DNA of 33,916 bases from an uncultured Collinsella sp. (GTDB lineage Bacteria > Actinomycetota > Coriobacteriia > Coriobacteriales > Coriobacteriaceae): positions 1 through 33,916 of the forward strand of contig UQWV01000020.1 in assembly GCA_900544845.1 (NCBI GenBank), read 5' to 3'. Positions 1 to 7,077 of this stretch are shown here, in pieces; the first letter of the stretch is position 1, and each line of letters opens with the position of its first letter. Both the position numbers and the translations under genes were made by a program. Below the pieces are notes generated by a model, which had not been told where the DNA came from, did no database searches, and worked only from the letters and a program-made list of their open reading frames with translations.

Positions 1-259
1 GGATACCGAACGTTTTGCGATGGGTGTGCGGGCCAGGAGGTTCGTGCCCTTTGAGCGGGTCGCATTGAGGAAGATTCGTCAACTGCAGGTTTGTGCTTCA
101 CTTGATGACCTTCGCGTTCCTCCGGGCAATCGTCTTGAAGCGTTGAAGGGCGATCGCGCCGGCCAATATAGTATCCGTGTTAATGAGCGCTATCGGGTCT
201 GCTTTGAGTGGAGACAGGGGATGGCTTGGAATGTCGAAATCGTCGATTATCACAAGTGA
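1..259 (+). CDS. higB: HigB-like toxin (RelE/ParE fold), 5' end outside window
   Basis: This is the C-terminal part of a type II toxin of the HigB/RelE family, which in studied members is a ribosome-dependent mRNA endonuclease. The reading frame is open from base 2 to the TGA at 257-259 and runs off the left edge, so an internal ATG at 20 is probably not the true start. Visible family features are the stretch with FERVALRKIRQL, the segment PPGNRLEALKGDRAGQYSIR, and the final R-V-C-F-E-W and VEIVDYH strands typical of HigB. The downstream antidote gene starts inside its 3' end (231), the usual toxin-first order of higBA. Family assignment is confident from the protein pattern; activity is not shown. 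Confidence 0.8.
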   Translation, partial: DTERFAMGVRARRFVPFERVALRKIRQLQVCASLDDLRVPPGNRLEALKGDRAGQYSIRVNERYRVCFEWRQGMAWNVEIVDYHK

Positions 260-572
260 TGAGACCGCGCCCGATTTGCTGTCACCGGTGACTCCTGGTG
301 AACTTCTCAAAGAGGAATTTCTTGTTCCTATGGGCATTTCTCAATATCGTCTTGCTAAGGAGACCGGGATTCCGGCACAGCGTATTGGGCAGATTATTTT
401 GGGAAGGCGTCGTGTTACGGCTGACACCGATCTTCGCCTTTGCCGCTACTTTGGCCTAACGGATGGCTATTGGCTTCGCGCTCAGATGGCGTTTGACCTC
501 GAGGCAGAGAAGAGGCGCATCGAGCCGGAGCTGGATAAGATCGTTCCCGTTCAGCGGGCCGTTGCGTTGTAG
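231..572 (+). CDS. higA: HigA family addiction module antidote (XRE HTH)
   Basis: This 113-residue protein neutralises the preceding toxin and usually represses the higBA promoter. The HTH segment is clear: TPGELLKEEFLVPMGISQYR, then LAKETGIPAQRIGQIILGRR and VTADTDLRLCRYFGLTDGYW, which is the classic HigA arrangement. I chose the ATG at 231 (MSKSSIITSDE) rather than an upstream in-frame ATG at 177 because the longer version would add unlikely N-terminal residues deep inside the toxin frame. It overlaps higB by 29 bases, so the two are probably translated from one message. The C-terminus (EAEKRRIEPELDKI) is a short charged helix. Confidence 0.85.
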   Translation: MSKSSIITSDETAPDLLSPVTPGELLKEEFLVPMGISQYRLAKETGIPAQRIGQIILGRRRVTADTDLRLCRYFGLTDGYWLRAQMAFDLEAEKRRIEPELDKIVPVQRAVAL

Positions 573-601
573 TGCTCAAAGATATTGAGGTTGGAGTGAC
601 G

Positions 602-925
602 ATGGAACGACGCCGACAGACTGCCGTGTATAGTCCGGGTGGATGCGGGTGTGGCTTGCTGCTGATTCCGGTCATCGTCGTGAGCGTTGGCTTGATGTTT
701 GTGCTTGCCGGGCTGGCCGCAGCGGCACTCGTGTTGCTGATTGTGGCCATTGGCGTGACGATTTGGCTCTGCCGCTCTCGCGAGCAGCGTCGTGCCGATG
801 GTAAAACCGATGTTGGCTGGGTCGTCTTCCTAATCATTGCGTACCCGCTGAGTGTCAGCTACCTGGTGTTCTTTGTCCTGTTGATGATCAGCACCTTTAC
901 CGGGGAATCTGTCACGGTGGGTTGA
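602..925 (+). CDS. Small integral membrane protein of unknown function
   Basis: This protein of about 107 residues is dominated by hydrophobic stretches. There is a long one from GLLLIPVIVVSVGLMFVLAG through AALVLLIVAIGVTIWLC, probably two passes, then a basic loop (RSREQRRADGKTD) and a third segment, WVVFLIIAYPLSVSYLVFF. An N-terminal Gly/Cys motif (GGCGCG) lies just before the first segment. The frame stays open from a GTG at 572 that touches the higA stop, but the ATG at 602 has a TGGAG ribosome site at a good distance and is preferred. I do not recognise the family. Its position directly after higBA may be chance. Confidence 0.6.
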   Translation: MERRRQTAVYSPGGCGCGLLLIPVIVVSVGLMFVLAGLAAAALVLLIVAIGVTIWLCRSREQRRADGKTDVGWVVFLIIAYPLSVSYLVFFVLLMISTFTGESVTVG

Positions 926-1030
926 TGCACTGCCAGCAGACGGTCGCGCAAAGTGCGTTTGCTCGGCGTTTGGATAACTGCATTGGCCGTTTACCGCAAC
1001 CTTAGCTCTCAGCTAATGAATTCAAGTTTA

Positions 1031-1084
1031 ATCCTTCCTACGATGTGCTGTGTGCCGGCACGGTAGCCGGATCGTAGGAAGGAT
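1031..1084 (+). promoter_or_regulatory. Leader hairpin covering the ribosome binding site of the next gene
   Basis: A perfect 14-base inverted repeat (1031-1044 with 1071-1084) encloses a second short stem (1055-1059 with 1066-1070, six-base loop). The right arm contains the AGGAAGGA ribosome site for the ATG at 1090, so in the mRNA the site would be fully paired. It could be a translational switch (thermosensor-like, protein-bound or opened by upstream translation) or a DNA operator. The pairing is seen directly; the function is inference. Confidence 0.55.
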
Positions 1085-1089
1085 GAATA

Positions 1090-1533
1090 ATGGCAAAAGA
1101 GGGAAAGAAGCCGATCGGTAAGATTGTCCTAGGCGTCATCGTGGTGCTGGTTATTGTCGGTGCCGTGGGCTCTATGGGCGGCAACTCAACCGATTCGCCT
1201 GCGAGCGATTCGGCAAAACCTGCCGGGACGACACAGCAGGCTGAGGAGCAAAAAGAACCGCAAGAACCGTATACCATTGCTGACGAGGCTGAAGACACTT
1301 CCAATCAGTTTGCCTATAAGATCACGGGGACGCTGACCAATAACACGGACAAGGAAAAGAGCTACATTCAGATTGAGTATGTTCTGTATGATGCTGATGG
1401 CAACCAGGTTGGAACGGCTCTTGCAAACACCAATCATCTGAAGGCGGGCGGCTCCTGGAAGTTCGAGGCGCTGGGCACGGTGTCTCCCGATCAGGTCGCC
1501 AGTTGGGAGCGTTCGGACGTAAGCGGTTTCTAG
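1090..1533 (+). CDS. Membrane-anchored FxLYD domain protein
   Basis: This 147-residue protein has a Lys-rich N-terminus and one transmembrane segment (about residues 10-30, IGKIVLGVIVVLVIVGAVGS). A low-complexity linker rich in Ser, Thr, Pro, Gln and Glu follows (about 31-60), then a C-terminal beta domain with the FxLYD pattern: YKITGTLTNNTDKEKSYIQI, EYVLYDADGNQVGTALANT and a GGSWKFEA strand. Proteins of this kind sit on the outer face of the membrane, and the domain is often of unknown role. The start has an AGGAAGG site 8 bases upstream that is sequestered in a hairpin. It stands alone, 164 bases from the preceding gene. Confidence 0.7.
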   Translation: MAKEGKKPIGKIVLGVIVVLVIVGAVGSMGGNSTDSPASDSAKPAGTTQQAEEQKEPQEPYTIADEAEDTSNQFAYKITGTLTNNTDKEKSYIQIEYVLYDADGNQVGTALANTNHLKAGGSWKFEALGTVSPDQVASWERSDVSGF

Positions 1534-1565
1534 CATGTTGTATGCACTGGGGGAGGTGAAGTCGT

Positions 1566-1988
1566 ATGCCCGATAAAAAGCTGACTGACGAGTTGCTCAA
1601 TGAGCTTCTCGACGCGCCAAACATCGATGGCTATATCAAAGAACACGACTTTGCCGCCCCGTCGCTTTCGAACTACCTGAAGCAGCTACTGCAGGAAAAG
1701 GGCTTGGAGCGCTCGCGCGTGGTTCGTATGGCCGATCTCAATGAGACCTTTGGCTATCAGATCTTTACCGGTGCGCGGCATCCGAGCCGCAATAAGGTGC
1801 TGCAGATTGCCTTTGCGATGGCGCTGACGCTCAAAGAAACCAACCGTGCGCTGACGGCTGCCGGGGTAAGCGTCCTTAACTGCAAGGACCGCCGCGATGC
1901 GATTATCATTTTTTGCATCGATCGCGGGTGCAGCCTCCAAAAGGTCAACGAGGAGCTGTATCGCTTTGGCGAGGAGACGGTGAGTTAG
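1566..1988 (+). CDS. HTH-like (XRE-type) DNA-binding protein
   Basis: This 140-residue protein has a helix-turn-helix-like region at about residues 38-90: LSNYLKQLLQEKGLERSRVV, then MADLNETFGYQIFTGARHPS and NKVLQIAFAMALTLKETNRA, laid out like XRE/Cro domains. The C-terminal part (CKDRRDAIIIFCIDRGCSLQ, then KVNEELYRFG) looks like a second small helical module. A strong GGAGGTG site precedes the ATG. It lies just upstream of a membrane Ser/Thr kinase, suggesting a regulator-kinase pair, although a strong hairpin (2039-2068) separates them. The DNA target is unknown. Confidence 0.65.
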   Translation: MPDKKLTDELLNELLDAPNIDGYIKEHDFAAPSLSNYLKQLLQEKGLERSRVVRMADLNETFGYQIFTGARHPSRNKVLQIAFAMALTLKETNRALTAAGVSVLNCKDRRDAIIIFCIDRGCSLQKVNEELYRFGEETVS

Positions 1989-2038
1989 CGGCTGATATCT
2001 GAGCCGGCGTAGCTGCCGAACAACGATGCAAACGAACG

Positions 2039-2068
2039 GGGCGCAGATGCCATGGGGTGTCTGCGCCC
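2039..2068 (+). promoter_or_regulatory. 13-bp hairpin in the leader of the kinase gene
   Basis: Bases 2039-2051 pair with 2056-2068 around a four-base loop (ATGG), with two G-U wobbles and no mismatch. There is no T-run after it, so it is not a standard terminator. It could be an attenuating leader structure, and it argues against a kinase start at the in-frame GTG at 2057, which would lie inside the stem. Confidence 0.5.
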
Positions 2069-2086
2069 TGCGCTATGATGGAGGCT

Positions 2087-3466
2087 ATGGATATTCAGAG
2101 CCCAACATATTCCGTTGACGAGCTGACCGCAGCGCTTGCCGAGCACCTGGCGTCGCTCGATCGCGACGACAGCTATCGCGTGGAGCGTGTACTTAAGCGC
2201 TCGTCCGTTGAAACAACCGAGCTCGTGTACTTTGAAGGAACCGGCGGTGGTTCGCTCGGTCCCTTTGTTCGTAAACGCATCGATGCTTCGGCTCAAATCG
2301 GCGGGGCATACGAGCGTCTGTTTGCCGCTCAGCGGGCAGGCAGGCGTTTTGAGCACCTGCCCAGAATCGTCGATTGTCGTCGTGTGGGCGACGAGCTCAA
2401 CGTGGTTATGGAATACATCGAAGGGGAGACACTCGGGGCGCTGGTGGACCGTCTGGGAGCCACCCCCGATTATGCGCGTGAATTGTATCCTGCCCTATGC
2501 GATGCCGTGGGCGAGCTCCATGCCGGTTTTGCAATGGTGGGGGAGACGTCGGCGCCGGTGATCCATCGCGACCTCAAGCCGTCGAATATCATCGTGACAG
2601 GTGCCAACTATACGCCTGATGACGGCCTGACATTTTCATCGCTGGTGATTATCGACCTGGGGATCGCGCGCGTATGGCGCGATGGCGCCGATGCTGACAC
2701 CGTCAAGTTTGGCACGCGACCCTATGCGCCGCCCGAGCAGTATGGGTTTGGGCAGACGAGTGTGCGCAGCGATGTCTACGCACTTGGGGCCCTGTTGTTC
2801 TTTTGCTTGACGGGAGTCGACCCTAAACCAGGGCTCGACATGCGCGAGCAATGTGAGGCATGCGGCATTCCCACTCCACTTGCCGATGCCGTCTGCATGT
2901 CGATGGCGCTCGACCCGGCCAAGCGTTTTGCGAGCGCGGAAGCGTTGGGACGGGCGACGCGCGCGGCATACGATCTAAGTCGCCCCGTGCGGCCTCCTGC
3001 GCCTGTGCTTGTCCGTACTCCGGCCTCGGAGACGGTGTTGACGCCCCAAGGGCTCCAGAACCCCACAGGGCTTCCTAGGCCTGCCGCCTCCACTGCATGC
3101 GGTCTGCTCTCTCGCGTTCCGGAGTCTCTGGGGCGCATTTGGAATACGCTCGTCTTCTTCTCGCTGCTTGTGTTCTTTGCCGGAAGTCACTTTGCCGTCT
3201 TTCACCCCACGGGAGCAAACCAAAGCTACCCGACGTGGCTTCTCATAATCGAGTATTTTTTCTTTGTCGATGGCCTTATGGTGCTTATGCATTTTGCGCT
3301 GCTCGATAAGCGCCGTCTTCGTCGGCGATTCGCACTGCTCGACAGCTATCGCGGCAAGAAACTCGCGAAACTCTGGCTCAAGGCATTGGGTGTGCTGCTC
3401 CTATGCATGATCGTCATAGTCGCGGTTGCCAATGCGACCGGCGTAGTCGATACCTCCGCTACCTAA
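2087..3466 (+). CDS. Membrane-anchored Hanks-type Ser/Thr protein kinase
   Basis: This protein of about 459 residues has an N-terminal kinase domain and a C-terminal membrane part. Visible kinase elements, numbered from the ATG at 2087, are a Gly-rich stretch (GTGGGSLG, about 51-58), a candidate ATP-binding Lys (63, in FVRKRI), the catalytic loop HRDLKPSN (160-167), a metal-binding motif written DLG rather than DFG (190-192), and GTRPYAPPEQYG (209-220) with SDVYALG. About 110 residues with three hydrophobic segments end the protein, so the kinase domain faces the cytoplasm. ATGs at 2075 and 2078 and a GTG at 2057 are alternative starts. It would phosphorylate Ser/Thr on unknown targets; the adjacent HTH protein is a candidate. 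Confidence 0.8.
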   Translation: MDIQSPTYSVDELTAALAEHLASLDRDDSYRVERVLKRSSVETTELVYFEGTGGGSLGPFVRKRIDASAQIGGAYERLFAAQRAGRRFEHLPRIVDCRRVGDELNVVMEYIEGETLGALVDRLGATPDYARELYPALCDAVGELHAGFAMVGETSAPVIHRDLKPSNIIVTGANYTPDDGLTFSSLVIIDLGIARVWRDGADADTVKFGTRPYAPPEQYGFGQTSVRSDVYALGALLFFCLTGVDPKPGLDMREQCEACGIPTPLADAVCMSMALDPAKRFASAEALGRATRAAYDLSRPVRPPAPVLVRTPASETVLTPQGLQNPTGLPRPAASTACGLLSRVPESLGRIWNTLVFFSLLVFFAGSHFAVFHPTGANQSYPTWLLIIEYFFFVDGLMVLMHFALLDKRRLRRRFALLDSYRGKKLAKLWLKALGVLLLCMIVIVAVANATGVVDTSAT

Positions 3467-3470
3467 AAGA

Positions 3471-3493
3471 AAAGGGCCCCATTGGGGCCCTTT
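3471..3493. terminator. Bidirectional intrinsic terminator between convergent genes
   Basis: A perfect 10-bp stem (3471-3480 with 3484-3493) with a three-base ATT loop begins with AAA and ends with TTT, so it can work in both directions. It sits between the stop of the plus-strand kinase and the end of the minus-strand cell wall hydrolase. Confidence 0.85.
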
Positions 3494-3503
3494 GCAGTTG
3501 CAC

Positions 3504-4637
3504 TTAGATGCGGTTCATCTGAGCGGCGACTTTGTTGTACCAGTCCTGCCACGTGGGCGGGCAGTACTTTTTGGCCGCTGCCGGGGTAAGGGTGGAGCCG
3601 TAGTTGGCGCCCAGATAGGCAACGTGAGCGGAGATGCCCTCGCTCCAGCTGCCAAAGCTGCGCCAACCGCCGCCACGTGCACTCCAGCCCCAGGCGTTGT
3701 AAGAATTGGCACAATAGGCACCCTTGGTGCTCTCGATGCAGGCGATGGCGGGGGACCAACGGGGATCGACACCGGTATTCCAAGCGGCGACGGCAAAGTT
3801 ATAGCCCTGGCCTGCCATGGGGGAGCCGGCAAGATAATTGTCGATGCGGCTCGTCCACTCATTAATGAACGAGTCGTAATCGGAGCTACCGGTATTGGCG
3901 TTGTTCACCGTGGTGTCGATGGTGGTGTTGGTGTTGGTGGCCTGGCTGCTGGAATTGCTGCCGCTTACGCCCTCGCCCGAGAGCTTCTCGGCGGCAGCGG
4001 CCTTATCGGCCTCAAGCTTGGCAAGCTCGGCGGCATTTTCCTGCTCGGCTTTTGCCTGTGCCTCGCTGCGGAGCTGCTGGGCCTGCGCCAGCGCATCCTC
4101 GGCGTTTTTCTGCTCCGCCTCAAGCTGAGACTTGGCCTGCTGGAGCTCGGCCTTGTTCTGCTCGAGTTCGGTTTGCATGTTATTGAGCTCTTCGATCTCG
4201 TCGACGCTCGAGCTCGTGATCTGGTTGGTGTATTTGCAGGTCGTGATGAACTCACCCAGGCTCTGCGCGTTGACCAGGAAGCTCACGATGGGATTGGTGC
4301 CCTTCTGATACTTGTACAGATCGCGCATGGCGGAGCTTGCCTTGGCCTGCTGCTCGGGAAGCTTAGCCTCGATTTCCTCGATGCTCGCCTCATTGGAGTC
4401 AATCTGCTTTTGCAGGTCATCGAGTTTGGTGCGGGCGTCGTTGTAGGCGCTCGTGGCGGCTTCGATCTTCTGCTGGGCTGCGGAAAGCTGGTCCTGCGTT
4501 GCCTGCGAGGCGGCATACGCCGCAACGGGGGAGAGCATCGGCGTGGCCGTCAGCGCAACGGCGAGCGCGGCGCTCGTGATGATACGAGCCGGCTTCGACG
4601 CAATGAGCGCTGCGGTGCGATGATTCGAATGCTGCAT
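3504..4637 (-). CDS. Secreted coiled-coil peptidoglycan hydrolase (lysozyme-like C-terminus)
   Basis: This protein of about 377 residues has a signal peptide (ITSAALAVALTATPMLSPVA, then AYAAS), a long Gln/Glu/Ala/Lys coiled coil (about 45-215) of the kind found in CwlO/RipA/PcsB-type hydrolases, and a Ser/Thr/Asn linker. The C-terminal domain (about 250-377) contains SPAIACIESTKGAYC, NSYNAWGW and GISAHVAYLGANYGS. The Glu in IACIESTKG and the NAWGW motif suggest a lysozyme-like fold, not NlpC/P60, so muramidase or transglycosylase activity on the wall is likely but unproved. I start at the ATG ending at 4637, with AGAGGGA upstream; an in-frame TTG at 4652 is less likely. A dyad-rich promoter region lies upstream. 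Confidence 0.7.
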   Translation of the reverse strand: MQHSNHRTAALIASKPARIITSAALAVALTATPMLSPVAAYAASQATQDQLSAAQQKIEAATSAYNDARTKLDDLQKQIDSNEASIEEIEAKLPEQQAKASSAMRDLYKYQKGTNPIVSFLVNAQSLGEFITTCKYTNQITSSSVDEIEELNNMQTELEQNKAELQQAKSQLEAEQKNAEDALAQAQQLRSEAQAKAEQENAAELAKLEADKAAAAEKLSGEGVSGSNSSSQATNTNTTIDTTVNNANTGSSDYDSFINEWTSRIDNYLAGSPMAGQGYNFAVAAWNTGVDPRWSPAIACIESTKGAYCANSYNAWGWSARGGGWRSFGSWSEGISAHVAYLGANYGSTLTPAAAKKYCPPTWQDWYNKVAAQMNRI

Positions 4638-4698
4638 CCAGTCCCTCTGCAATCAATCGTAGGTTATGGTTCGAACGGTATTCTACTACTGCTTTCGA

Positions 4699-4746
4699 CC
4701 TCAACTTGAACCTTAAAGGTTCCAAAGGGTCAAGTTGAACTTGAGG
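4699..4746. promoter_or_regulatory. Dyad-rich candidate operator upstream of the wall hydrolase
   Basis: Two inverted copies of an 11-base motif (4702-4712 and 4727-4737, one mismatch) bracket a near-palindrome (AACCTTAAAGGTT), and a further odd palindrome covers 4730-4744 (7+1+7). Halves of the form CCTCAA and TTGAGG resemble MerR/SoxR-type operator halves. The segment lies 60-110 bases upstream of the minus-strand hydrolase start and reads TTGACC on that strand (4728-4733), a possible -35 box. I see no clear -10 at the right spacing. Confidence 0.35.
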
Positions 4747-4871
4747 CTTTGGCTTTGACCTGCAGTTATGATGAATTGTTGAGAAACCATAGAGTTCAAC
4801 TTTAACGTTACGGGGGCCTGTTTAAGAGGAGCTTTGGGCTGTAAAAGCTATCTCAACGTGGGGTTTTACAA

Positions 4872-5504
4872 CTACAGCGTGCCCTCCTGGCGAGCCTGCT
4901 CAATCTCTTCGAGCGCCTCGGCGGGGGTGAACGAGCAAGTGCCGTTGCCGAGCTTGACCACCTGGATTTCGTCGCCGGTATGGACCTCTCCGCCCTTTAG
5001 CACCACGCCAAAAATGCCCTCGTGGGGAAAGATACAGTCGCCGGCGAGATAGTAGATGGCACAGCGGGTGTGGCAGACCTTACCGATCTGACTGATTTCG
5101 ACCAGGACATCGTTGCCAATCTTGAGCTGCGTTCCCAGGGGGAGCGAGAGTAGATTGATGCCTTGCGTGGTGAAGTTCTCTCCAAAGTCACCCTCGTGTA
5201 CGTCGAGCCCGCGTGCCTGCGCCGTCTGGATGGACTCCGCGGCTAAAAAAGAGACCTGGCGGTGCCAATGTCCGGCGTGCGCATCGGTAGCGAGGCCAAA
5301 TTGCTCGATGACGGTGTCGCGTCCATCGGCGACGGGCGACTTGCGAGTGCCTTTGTGCTCCGACGTGTTGATTGAGATGATACGGGCAGGCCCGTTGTAA
5401 GCATCGTTTGCGGTGCGTAGGGGAACTGCCGTCTGGGCACGATCCGCAAGTTCGCGCTTGGCGGCGTCAATGATGGGGTTGTTGATCGGATGAGCCTGGG
5501 GCAC
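4872..5504 (-). CDS. MOSC domain protein
   Basis: This 210-residue protein carries a MOSC domain, the fold shared with the C-terminus of molybdenum cofactor sulfurase and with YiiM/YuaD-type proteins. Visible landmarks are RIISINTSEHKGTRKSPV near residue 41, DAHAGHWHRQVSFL, GDFGENFTTQGINL, and the Cys-bearing segment KVCHTRCAIYY followed by FGVVLKGGEVHTGDEI. Conserved Cys in this region is expected to act in sulfur or oxyanion/Mo-cofactor chemistry; the substrate is unknown. Translation appears to start at a GTG with AAAGG upstream. It is monocistronic, with no other molybdenum cofactor genes in the window. Confidence 0.8.
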   Translation of the reverse strand: MPQAHPINNPIIDAAKRELADRAQTAVPLRTANDAYNGPARIISINTSEHKGTRKSPVADGRDTVIEQFGLATDAHAGHWHRQVSFLAAESIQTAQARGLDVHEGDFGENFTTQGINLLSLPLGTQLKIGNDVLVEISQIGKVCHTRCAIYYLAGDCIFPHEGIFGVVLKGGEVHTGDEIQVVKLGNGTCSFTPAEALEEIEQARQEGTL

Positions 5505-5565
5505 GGTGCACCTTTCGACGGGGCGGGCAACATGTTGAATCCTACAACAATGGTAGGTTCATTAC

Positions 5566-5582
5566 CCGTTGTCATACAACGG
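5566..5582. repeat. Short palindrome between divergent genes
   Basis: CCGTTGT and ACAACGG (5566-5572 and 5576-5582) flank a three-base spacer between the minus-strand MOSC gene and the plus-strand ATP-grasp gene. It could be an operator for either; nothing further supports it. Confidence 0.3.
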
Positions 5583-5650
5583 TGAGCGCCGTCTTCGTGC
5601 TGGCCCTCGTGCTGGACGATTACGTTGATTGCCATAGATACGGTGGAGCT

Positions 5651-5680
5651 TTGGGCGCCGGCGGCTTGGCACGCTAGAAT
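5651..5680 (+). promoter_or_regulatory. Candidate sigma-A promoter for the ligase gene
   Basis: TTGGGC (5651-5656) and TAGAAT (5675-5680) are separated by 18 bases, 57 bases ahead of the ligase ATG. The -35 is weak and the -10 good. Confidence 0.4.
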
Positions 5681-5736
5681 AAATCAGTTGCGCAAAGACC
5701 GCCCGTTGTGTGGGCAGTTCATGATAGGAAGTTTCC

Positions 5737-6993
5737 ATGGCATTGCAATTTACAGAGCGCGAGTTTATCCCCGTGCTGCTCGGTGGCGACATCAACGCCT
5801 ATTCGGTGGCGCGCGCCTTCTACGAGGAGTACCAGGTCAAGAGTCTGGTCTTTGGCAAGTATCAGACGGGTCCCGCGTACCGCAGCCAGATTATCGACTA
5901 CACGCCCAACGTGGATATCGACACCATGCCCGTGATGCTCAAAACCGTCAACGGCATTGCCCAAGCGCATGCCGACAAGACGATTGTCCTTGTGGGCTGT
6001 GGCGACAACTATGTTGCCCTCGTGGCTCAGGCCAAGGATGCTCATGAGCTGGCGGATAACATCGTCGCTCCCTACGCGCCCTACAGCATGCTCGAGCAGT
6101 GCCAGAAGAAGGAGATCTTCTACGAGCTGTGCGAGAAGCATGGCGTGCCTTATCCGCATACCTTTACCTTCACCATGGCGATGCTGAACGCCCAAGGCGA
6201 GGCACCTGCCGAGGTGCTCGACCAGATTGATTTTCCCTACCCGATGATTCTGAAGCCTTCTGACGGCATCATGTGGTGGCAGCACGAGTTCGAGGGCCAG
6301 AAGAAGGCCTATGAGATTGCCGACCGCGCCGAGCTGGAACAGGTCATTCGCGATTCGTATGCCAGCGGCTACACCGACGACCTGATCTTGCAGGATCGCG
6401 TGCCCGGCAACGACGAGTACATGCGCGTGCTCACCAGTTATTCCGACCGCAACGGCAAGGTGCGCATGATGTGCCTGGGCCATGTGCTGCTCGAGGAGCA
6501 TCAGCCTCACGGCGTCGGCAACCACGCCTGTATCATCACCGAGCCCAATGACGAGCTCATGGGCGGCGTGCGCAAGCTACTCGAGGACCTTCACTTTGTG
6601 GGCTATTCCAACTTTGACGTTAAGTACGACGAGCGCGACGGCTCGTTTAAGTTCTTCGATTTCAACACGCGCCAGGGCCGCAGCAACTACTATGTCACTA
6701 ACAGTGGCTTTAACGTTGCCAAGTATGTGGTGGACGAGTATGTGTTCAACCGCCCGTTTGAGCCGGAGTTTGTGACGGCGCAGGACGAGGCGCTGTGGAT
6801 GGTCGTCCCCATGGGCGTCGTCGACAAGTACGTCAAGGATCCCGAGCTGCGTGCTAAGGTGCATCGCCTGGACAAGGAAGGCAAGGGCGCCGACCCTTCG
6901 TTTATGAAGGGCGACTTTGTCTTTAACCGCTGGCTGCGCATGTGGCACACCAAGCTGTGCCACTTTAAGCTGTTCAAGACGTATTACAAGTAG
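5737..6993 (+). CDS. ATP-grasp ligase, probable D-aspartate ligase for peptidoglycan cross-bridges
   Basis: This 418-residue ATP-grasp enzyme starts with FIPVLLGGDINAYSVARAFY, a pattern I associate with D-aspartate ligases (Aslfm-type), which activate a carboxylate with ATP and join D-Asp to the stem-peptide diamino acid. Other landmarks are MILKPSDGIMWWQHEFEGQK (about 169-188), LILQDRVPGNDEYMRVLTSY in the ATP-grasp core, and KFFDFNTRQGRSNYY (about 305-320), where the Asn and acidic residues coordinate Mg-ATP. The gene immediately downstream is an aspartate racemase, which would supply D-Asp, strongly supporting this role. Plausible alternatives are other amino-acid ligases of the same fold. 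No signal peptide is visible, so it acts in the cytoplasm. Confidence 0.65.
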   Translation: MALQFTEREFIPVLLGGDINAYSVARAFYEEYQVKSLVFGKYQTGPAYRSQIIDYTPNVDIDTMPVMLKTVNGIAQAHADKTIVLVGCGDNYVALVAQAKDAHELADNIVAPYAPYSMLEQCQKKEIFYELCEKHGVPYPHTFTFTMAMLNAQGEAPAEVLDQIDFPYPMILKPSDGIMWWQHEFEGQKKAYEIADRAELEQVIRDSYASGYTDDLILQDRVPGNDEYMRVLTSYSDRNGKVRMMCLGHVLLEEHQPHGVGNHACIITEPNDELMGGVRKLLEDLHFVGYSNFDVKYDERDGSFKFFDFNTRQGRSNYYVTNSGFNVAKYVVDEYVFNRPFEPEFVTAQDEALWMVVPMGVVDKYVKDPELRAKVHRLDKEGKGADPSFMKGDFVFNRWLRMWHTKLCHFKLFKTYYK

Positions 6994-7077
6994 ATGAGTG
7001 CGGCGCCCGTCCGGTTTACATCGGGCGGGCGCGGGTATGATACGCGCAATTGCGCAAGCGTCACCAAGGAGGCGGCG

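Noticed and set aside
177..230. Upstream ATG extending the HigA protein by 18 residues
   Set aside because: The extension lies deep in the toxin frame and lacks similarity to HigA N-termini; the ATG at 231 fits the family length.
2057..2086. GTG at 2057 as the kinase start
   Set aside because: It lies inside a 13-bp hairpin and has no ribosome site; later ATGs fit better.
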